Below, piece by piece: positions 59,318-64,000 of a DNA stretch of 64,000 nt. Source of the stretch: Acidobacteriota bacterium (GTDB lineage Bacteria > Acidobacteriota > UBA6911); the NCBI GenBank assembly GCA_031271905.1, contig JAISUT010000014.1, positions 42,973 through 106,972 on the forward strand, read 5' to 3'. The first letter of the stretch is position 1. Every line of letters starts with the position of its first letter. The translations under genes were made by a program, and so were the position numbers. The notes below the pieces were generated by a model. The model searched no databases, was not told the origin of the DNA, and was given only the letters and a program-made list of their open reading frames with translations.

Positions 59318-60370
59318 TTATTTTGCGTAAGGCAGGACGCCCGTCGTGCGAATCACCTCCATCATCGCCTCCAGATGCTCGTAGGGGATTTTCTTCGGCA
59401 GCTCGCATCCGGTCGCCAGTATGAAGCCGGGCTTGTAGTCCTTCATGAATTCCAAGGCGTCCTCGCACACTTTTTTGACGTCTTCCTTCGGCCCCATGTA
59501 CAGGACGTCGGCGGGGGTGACGTTTCCGAGCAGGACGGCGCGTCCCGCCACCTTCTCTTTGGCGATGGCGAGGTCGCAGATGTCGAAGCTGATGATGTTC
59601 GCGCCCGAATCGGCCATCTTGCCGATGATCTTGTTGGTCTTGCCGCAGATGTGCAGGGCGACCGGCGAGCCGAGCCCGTGCGTGTAATCGACCAACTCCT
59701 TGCTGTAGGGGGCGGAAAAAGCGTCGTACATCTTGGGGCTGAGGATGCTGCCGGAGGAGATCGGCTCCAGGATGACCGGGATGACGCCTTTCGCGACGAG
59801 CTTCGCGATGAAGTTTTTGCAACTGTCCGTGCACATCCGCAGGAGCTTGTGGCAGAACTCCGGGGCTTTATAGGTGTCTTTGACGAACAGCTCGACATCG
59901 CGCAAGGTCGCCGCCGTGGACAGCGGCCCTGAAAAGCAGACCGTCATGTAGACCTGGTCGCCGAGCTTCTCCTTCAGGATGTCGATGGCTTCGTAATACA
60001 CCGGGAAAAGGCCGTCGTCGGCCCCGGCGACCCGGATCTTCGCCAAGTCCGCCTCCGACTTGATGATCGGATCGGGGCAGGAAGCCGGTTCGTCGTCGGG
60101 ATACTCCAACGGCTGCCCCATCGCCTCCGCCACATACGAACAGTTCGTGAACAGGTAGATCAGGTCGTATCGCAGCTTGTCGTATGCGACGACATGGCAT
60201 TCCGCCATGGTCTTTCCGCTCTGCTGGTATTCCTTGATCGTGCGTCCGGCTATCTTCGCCGCATAGCTGGTGACGAGCGGCATGCAGAGCATCCTGTCCA
60301 TGGGGGCGCCGGTGAGGAATGCGTCAAAACGTTCCTTTGGGGTCAAGATGTCTTCGCGGTATGCAGGCAT
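59318..60370 (-). CDS. MtaA/UroD-family corrinoid methyltransferase
   Basis: A 350-residue methyltransferase of the UroD/MtaA superfamily. N-terminal LTPKERFDAFLTGAPMDRML near 10, VCFSGPLSTAATLRD near 155, LEPISSGSILSPKMYDAFSAPYSKELVDY in outline near 215, zinc site His-x-Cys in VALHICGKTNKII near 245 and Cys in LATGCELPKKIPYEHL near 320. The His-x-Cys and Cys spacing fits the MtaA zinc site that activates a thiol or homocysteine-like acceptor. AAAGGAG before the ATG. It starts 2 bases after the corrinoid-protein stop, so the two work together; acceptor could be tetrahydrofolate or a thiol. Confidence 0.88.
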   Translation of the reverse strand: MPAYREDILTPKERFDAFLTGAPMDRMLCMPLVTSYAAKIAGRTIKEYQQSGKTMAECHVVAYDKLRYDLIYLFTNCSYVAEAMGQPLEYPDDEPASCPDPIIKSEADLAKIRVAGADDGLFPVYYEAIDILKEKLGDQVYMTVCFSGPLSTAATLRDVELFVKDTYKAPEFCHKLLRMCTDSCKNFIAKLVAKGVIPVILEPISSGSILSPKMYDAFSAPYSKELVDYTHGLGSPVALHICGKTNKIIGKMADSGANIISFDICDLAIAKEKVAGRAVLLGNVTPADVLYMGPKEDVKKVCEDALEFMKDYKPGFILATGCELPKKIPYEHLEAMMEVIRTTGVLPYAK

Positions 60371-60372
60371 GT

Positions 60373-61023
60373 CTATTGCTCCTTTCCAAACGTGGTTTTC
60401 AGCGTGCGCACCGCCTCGGCCGCGTCCTTGGAATAGAGGTCGGCGCCGATGCGTTGCGCAAAACGCGGGGATATCGGCCCGCCACCGACCATCACCTTGT
60501 ATTTGTCCCTGATGTTCCGCTGCTTCAGGCGGTCTATGACCTCCTTCATGCCGTCCATCGTGCTGGTCATGAGCGTGGACATCGCGATCACGTCGGCGTC
60601 CACCTCCTCGGCCTTGCTGATGAACTTCTCCAGCGGCACGTCCCTTCCGAGGTCGTATATCTCCATGCCGGACGATTCCGTCATGATGCGCACCAGGTTT
60701 TTCCCGATGTCGTGCGTGTCGCCCTCGACGACGCCGATGACGACTTTGATCGGCTGGCCCATCGAAGACTTGTCCAGGTGCGGGTTCAAAACGTCGAGCC
60801 CGGCGTTCATCGCCTCGCTGCTCATGAGCACCTCGGGCAGGAAATATTCCTCTTCCTCGTAGAGCCGCGACACCTCCTTCATCCCCTCCATGAGACCGCC
60901 CGTGATCGTCTCGTATGGCGCGATCCGCTGTTCGATCGACGTCTGGCAAAGCCTGGTCGAGCTGTCGGCGTCCATATCGACGACAGCGTTTGCAATATCC
61001 TTGAACAAAGCTTCCTTGCTCAT
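60373..61023 (-). CDS. Corrinoid (B12-binding) methyl-carrier protein
   Basis: A 216-residue protein of the MtaC/MtbC/MttC type. N-terminal helical cap domain (residues 1-90: GLMEGMKEVSRLYEEEEYFLPEVLMSSEAM in outline) and a Rossmann B12-binding domain with the axial-His motif EGDTHDIGKNLV (D-x-H-x-x-G) near 105, and the later loops IAMSTLMTSTM near 155 and VMVGGGPISPRFA near 185. It carries the methyl group on cobalt between two methyltransferases. First gene of the operon. ATG at 61023 with AGGGGGA upstream. Confidence 0.94.
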   Translation of the reverse strand: MSKEALFKDIANAVVDMDADSSTRLCQTSIEQRIAPYETITGGLMEGMKEVSRLYEEEEYFLPEVLMSSEAMNAGLDVLNPHLDKSSMGQPIKVVIGVVEGDTHDIGKNLVRIMTESSGMEIYDLGRDVPLEKFISKAEEVDADVIAMSTLMTSTMDGMKEVIDRLKQRNIRDKYKVMVGGGPISPRFAQRIGADLYSKDAAEAVRTLKTTFGKEQ

Positions 61024-61691
61024 CCCGTCCCCCTGAAAATAGTGATGGTAAGTTGCCACGCCCCATGAAAAAGACTGGGGCGCCACGCCTGCCGACAGGC
61101 AGGCCGCACCCTCAGCGCACGGACGTCTAATCCCGCAAGCAGTTCAATGCCACGGCGCCCACGGCGTGAGCGTCCTGCCTTGGGAACGAGATTCCAACGA
61201 CGCGACGCGCTGGTCGATGAAATGATTTGGAGCCGGCGGGAGTCGCCAAAGGAAGGGCTAGACGGGATCAGACGCGGTCAAAGCGGATAAAGAGAACCTA
61301 CATCCATTGATCGGGACGCATGCTCCTGGGCACTTCCTTTTGCGGACGTTTCGCCGCTTCCGGGAAATCCGGCACCCGCACGGGGCGCCGTTTTGCCTGC
61401 GTCACTCTCAGAATCGGAACGCGAACTTCATGGTGCCCCCCTTTTCCTGTTGTCGCCTTTTAGCGTCAGGCCGATGCTATTTAATGCGAGGGCGCGTATC
61501 GCTGTCAATCTTTTTCTACTTCGGGTTCGGGTTCGGGTTCGGGGTTCGGGTTCGGGTGCGTTCGGGCGCGTCCGTCTGCCGGCTGGCGGCGGAGGGATCG
61601 CGGGGCGGCAGGGCGCCGGTGGGGCCGACCGGCGTGATGTGTGGATACGGGTTTCGATCTTAACGGCTCGGCATTTGCGCAAGGCGGTTTG
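61024..61691. other. Long intergenic region before the corrinoid operon
   Basis: About 670 bases between the corrinoid operon and the hydrogenase-like chemoreceptor, both on the minus strand. It holds a GCCTGCCGACAGGCAGGC hairpin (about 61088-61105) and the TTCGGG array at 61523-61565. I searched by eye for a cobalamin riboswitch and did not find its conserved boxes. No gene seen. Confidence 0.55.
61523..61565 (+). repeat. TTCGGG tandem array, G-quadruplex-prone
   Basis: Six to seven GGG tracts separated by TTC (one with GGGG) on the plus strand. The unit is the complement of the CCCGAA core found at 18970-19080 and 44733-44777. Three or more G3 tracts in register make a G-quadruplex likely. 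It lies about 130 bases downstream of the chemoreceptor stop in the minus reading direction. Confidence 0.85.
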
Positions 61692-63575
61692 TCACGCCAG
61701 GTTGGAGCTGAATTCTTCCAGCGACCGGGAGTTGTCCGTCAGCTCCTGCGCCGCCCGTTTGATTTTGTCCGCCAGGTGGGCCATGCCGTCGCAAGCGTCA
61801 TCTGCTTTTTTGTCCAAGTCCGTCCGGATGATCTGTTGCAGGACGTCGAAGGCGTTTTTAAGCTGCTCCGCGTAGTCGGATATTTTCGCCACCTCGCCTT
61901 GCGACTTGCTCGCCAGGGTCTTGACCTCGTTCGCCACGATGGAGAAGCCTCTGCCGTATTTCCCCGCCTGCACCGCCTCCACGCTGGCGTTCAGCGCCAG
62001 CAGGTTGGTTTGGAAGGAAATGTCGCTGATGGCCTTCAGGATGGGGTTGATCGCCTTGGTCAGGGTCTTGGACTGCTCTATCTGCCCCACGAGCTTGGCG
62101 ATGGTGCCGGTCTGCTCGGAAGAGAGCTTCTCGATGTCCTCCAGGGTTTCGCATATCAAGGAGGAGAGCCTGACGCTGTTGTGGTTCAGGCGCTCGATCA
62201 GCTCGCGGATGTCGTTTTTGGACTTGACCAGCGACGAGGCGAATTCCTTCGACTCCTTGTGGGCTTTCTTCACTTCCGTGAGCATGTACTGGTGGCAGTT
62301 CTCGGGCTTGTTCAGGCCGTTGTAGATGGCCGTCGCCATGCCCCGGCAGGAATTGTAGCCGCATCCCACGCAGTTGTAGATGTCCTTGTCGGAGAACTTG
62401 TTCATGCTGGCGTACACCCGTTCGAGCTCCGCGTCGTCCGGTTGCCTCAAGGTGCTGTTCCCGGAGCGGTCTTGGTACGTCCGGTCGTACAGCCCCGCCT
62501 TCCAATACTTCCCCACCGCCGCCTTCACCTTGTCCGCGCTCTTTTTCCTGTCAAACAGCCCGGTGCTTTTGTACCGCCCCTGCATCTCCCGGTTGCGTTT
62601 CTCGACCAGCGACTCCAGCCTGTCGAAGGACATCTCGTGGGAATCCGTGGCGGTGCCGCCGTTGCATCCCTTTTCGCAGTTGAGGCAGTCGATGATGGCG
62701 GGGCAGCAACCTTCATCGACGCTTTTCCCGAAACTGGACAGGTAGTCGTAGACGGTGTGCACCCCCTCGATCTTGCGGATGGAGGCGCTGATGCCGTTGT
62801 GCCAGTTCTCGGCGGTGCGCATCAACCCTCCCGGGGTGGAGAAAAGGACCGCCCTTTCCGCCGGGTCGTTGTCGTACTCGACCTGGGGGAAGCTGGACAG
62901 CGCGACGCCGTTTTGCTTGAAATACCGTTTCAGCGAGCTGATGGTGACGTTGTACGCGGGGATCCGGGTGGCGGCGAACTCCCTTTTCTTGGCGTAGCAA
63001 GGGGAGATCACCGCGAACTTGGCGTTTTTGAACTGGGGGTAGTATTCGCGCACCATCTTGATGGTGTGCAGCATGGGGCTGTCTGCGGGGGCGAGGTACT
63101 TCACCAGCTCCGGCCTGTAAGTTTCGATATAGGAGACGATGGCGGGGCAGGGTTGGGCGATGACGGTTTTCGGCCGGTTGCCGTGGACATGCACCAGGTA
63201 GCTCTTGACCGTCAATTCCGCGCCGAAGCTGACGTCGAAGCACGCCTTTACCCCGATGGAGCGGAGCCAGCCGTTGACGTTCAGGTATTCATGCGGGAAG
63301 TTGGAGGCGACGGCAGGCGCCACGATGGCGACGACGGACGCGCCGCCGCGGACGTCCCGCATGAATGCGTCGAAGTCGTCGATGCCGCGGCGGGCATGGT
63401 GCTTGCACGCATGCAGGCACGCCCCGCAGCCGATGCAGGCGCGGTGGTCTATCGTGACGTAGTCTTTGCTGGCGTCGTTGCAATACTTCACCGGGCATGC
63501 GGATATGCAGGCGTGGCAGTTGGTGCACAAATCTTCGTCAACCGTTATAACCTGTGGAATAGCACCGTCGGTCAT
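61692..63575 (-). CDS. Iron-hydrogenase-like domain fused to a methyl-accepting chemotaxis domain
   Basis: A 627-residue cytoplasmic protein with no membrane helix. Residues 1-75: two 4Fe-4S ferredoxin motifs ([31 protein letters not shown]). Residues about 90-320: iron-hydrogenase large-subunit C-terminal fold, with cysteine blocks [19 protein letters not shown] and [15 protein letters not shown] that correspond to the H-cluster loops but differ from the classic TSCCP and MPCxxKxxE. Residues about 395-425: a further Fe-S motif [13 protein letters not shown]. Residues about 440-625: MCP signalling domain with hairpin block [23 protein letters not shown]. It likely senses redox state or hydrogen and signals to CheA. 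Starts with AGGAG/AAAGG before the ATG. The flagellin gene is upstream on the same strand. Confidence 0.9.
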   Translation of the reverse strand: MTDGAIPQVITVDEDLCTNCHACISACPVKYCNDASKDYVTIDHRACIGCGACLHACKHHARRGIDDFDAFMRDVRGGASVVAIVAPAVASNFPHEYLNVNGWLRSIGVKACFDVSFGAELTVKSYLVHVHGNRPKTVIAQPCPAIVSYIETYRPELVKYLAPADSPMLHTIKMVREYYPQFKNAKFAVISPCYAKKREFAATRIPAYNVTISSLKRYFKQNGVALSSFPQVEYDNDPAERAVLFSTPGGLMRTAENWHNGISASIRKIEGVHTVYDYLSSFGKSVDEGCCPAIIDCLNCEKGCNGGTATDSHEMSFDRLESLVEKRNREMQGRYKSTGLFDRKKSADKVKAAVGKYWKAGLYDRTYQDRSGNSTLRQPDDAELERVYASMNKFSDKDIYNCVGCGYNSCRGMATAIYNGLNKPENCHQYMLTEVKKAHKESKEFASSLVKSKNDIRELIERLNHNSVRLSSLICETLEDIEKLSSEQTGTIAKLVGQIEQSKTLTKAINPILKAISDISFQTNLLALNASVEAVQAGKYGRGFSIVANEVKTLASKSQGEVAKISDYAEQLKNAFDVLQQIIRTDLDKKADDACDGMAHLADKIKRAAQELTDNSRSLEEFSSNLA

Positions 63576-63932
63576 GGGGGCCTTTCTCCTGTCGGAGCCG
63601 TTATTGGGGCGATTTCCCGTTCGCTTCCAAGGCTGGCGCGGCGCATCCTCTGGTGTCGCGCGGCCTTGTCGTCAAATGGCGCAACATATCTATCGTCCCT
63701 CATAGGATGTCTCTTCACAATTTTCATCGTGAAAATGCAAAGCGGTATCTCCCCGCCTGGCAACGGCGGCAAGGCGGCGCGGCTTTCGCCCCGGCGGAGG
63801 CGTCGCGCTACGGAATAAGAAGCCTCTGAAATGGAGTTCGCATAAAAAAAAGGCGCGCCGACGGGGGCGCGCCTTGGTGGACGGAAAGTGGAGGCGGGCG
63901 TCCGGGAGTGGACGCCCGCCCCATGGGATGCC
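63576..63932. other. Intergenic region between flagellin and chemoreceptor genes
   Basis: About 360 bases. The flagellin terminator is at 63843-63875. The rest is moderately GC-rich with AT-richer sequence near 63690-63740, possibly the chemoreceptor promoter; no clear -35/-10 or flagellar sigma-28 site was seen. Confidence 0.5.
63843..63875 (-). terminator. Rho-independent terminator of flagellin gene
   Basis: AAGGCGCGCC (63866-63875 on the complementary strand) and GGCGCGCCTT pair perfectly around a six-base loop, followed in the minus direction by an unbroken T-run. This is the only hairpin with a classic U-tract that I found in the window. Confidence 0.9.
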
Positions 63933-64000
63933 TTACCGGAGCAGGCTGAGCACCGTCTGGCTGTTGGAGTTCGCCTGCGCCAAGGCCGCGATCCCGGACT
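63933..64000 (-). CDS. Flagellin C-terminus, cut by window edge
   Basis: The last 22 codons of a minus-strand gene: SGIAALAQANSNSQTVLSLLR then TAA. This is the conserved flagellin end (usually QANQxPQxVLxLLR), which packs in the inner D0 core of the filament. The remainder lies beyond the right edge. The sequence NSNSQT in place of NQAPQ is a small variation. Confidence 0.9.
   Translation of the reverse strand, partial: SGIAALAQANSNSQTVLSLLR

Noticed and set aside
61024..61310. Cobalamin riboswitch before the corrinoid operon
   Set aside because: The conserved B12-box and GCCACTG-type core were not found on the minus strand; only an unrelated hairpin near 61088-61105.
61408..61431. A seven-codon frame MKFAFRF with purine-rich upstream sequence, like an outer-membrane protein end
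   Set aside because: A stop codon lies about 19 codons upstream in frame and no barrel sequence precedes it; too short to call.

Overview
The window reads as one stretch of a high-GC, Gram-negative (two-membrane), flagellated bacterium. The two-membrane call rests on a TonB-dependent receptor, a beta-barrel porin-like protein, several lipoproteins, a NamZ-type murein hydrolase and a flagellin C-terminus at the right edge. A flavodiiron protein, an iron-sulfur hydrogenase-like chemoreceptor, a corrinoid methyl-transfer operon and a nickel-linked set (NikR, LarC) suggest an anaerobic or micro-oxic life. RecA, the helicase loader and the porin-like barrel look to me most like Acidobacteriota (possibly Holophagae), but this is from memory of families; I could not run a placement.

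Layout. 1-5.6 kb, mostly minus: NamZ (cut by the edge), a VOC protein, a sodium:solute symporter with a DUF47/PhoU-like partner, an AT-rich gap with clustered DnaA-box-like sites, a small unknown gene, and lexA with its own promoter. 5.7-8.5 kb: a UPF0182 membrane protein. 8.5-10.8 kb: an AT-richer island with four tightly coupled small genes of unknown function and a broken PIN-domain toxin. 10.8-18.8 kb, minus: diguanylate cyclase, DnaC-like loader, HtrA protease, solute-binding lipoprotein, carboxylesterase, ftsY. 19.2-27.5 kb: a secreted DUF8021 protein, an orphan C5 DNA methyltransferase, birA-valS, elbB and a flavodiiron protein. 27.8-36.6 kb: IorAB molybdenum hydroxylase, serA, a small Cys protein, an isochorismatase-like hydrolase, ABC-F, a tRNA-binding protein, larC. 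36.9 kb: the initiator tRNA. 37.2-43.7 kb: two small membrane/exported proteins, a TrkA/TrkH-type potassium system, a sigma-54-driven ECF sigma factor, recA. 44.1-52.4 kb: a small exported protein, an FAD oxidoreductase, nikR, and a metal uptake operon (TonB receptor, binding protein, ATPase, permease, methyltransferase). 52.8-56.5 kb: DHH phosphoesterase, aldo/keto reductase, SH3-barrel outer-membrane protein. 56.6-61.0 kb: a five-gene corrinoid operon. 61.7-64 kb: hydrogenase-like chemoreceptor and flagellin.

How parts fit. NikR, the TonB/ABC uptake operon and LarC (nickel-pincer cofactor) may form a nickel economy. The corrinoid operon has a B12-binding carrier, two UroD/MtaA-like methyltransferases, a COG0523 GTPase and a multi-pass permease, as expected for uptake or export plus demethylation of some methylated compound. 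The hydrogenase-like MCP beside flagellin suggests redox- or hydrogen-guided motility.

Across the window there are two classes of repeats: an about 60-base palindromic element in at least five intergenic places, and G-rich/CCCGAA arrays, two of them with four or more regular G-tracts. Most gene ends carry GC-rich hairpins with no U-tract.
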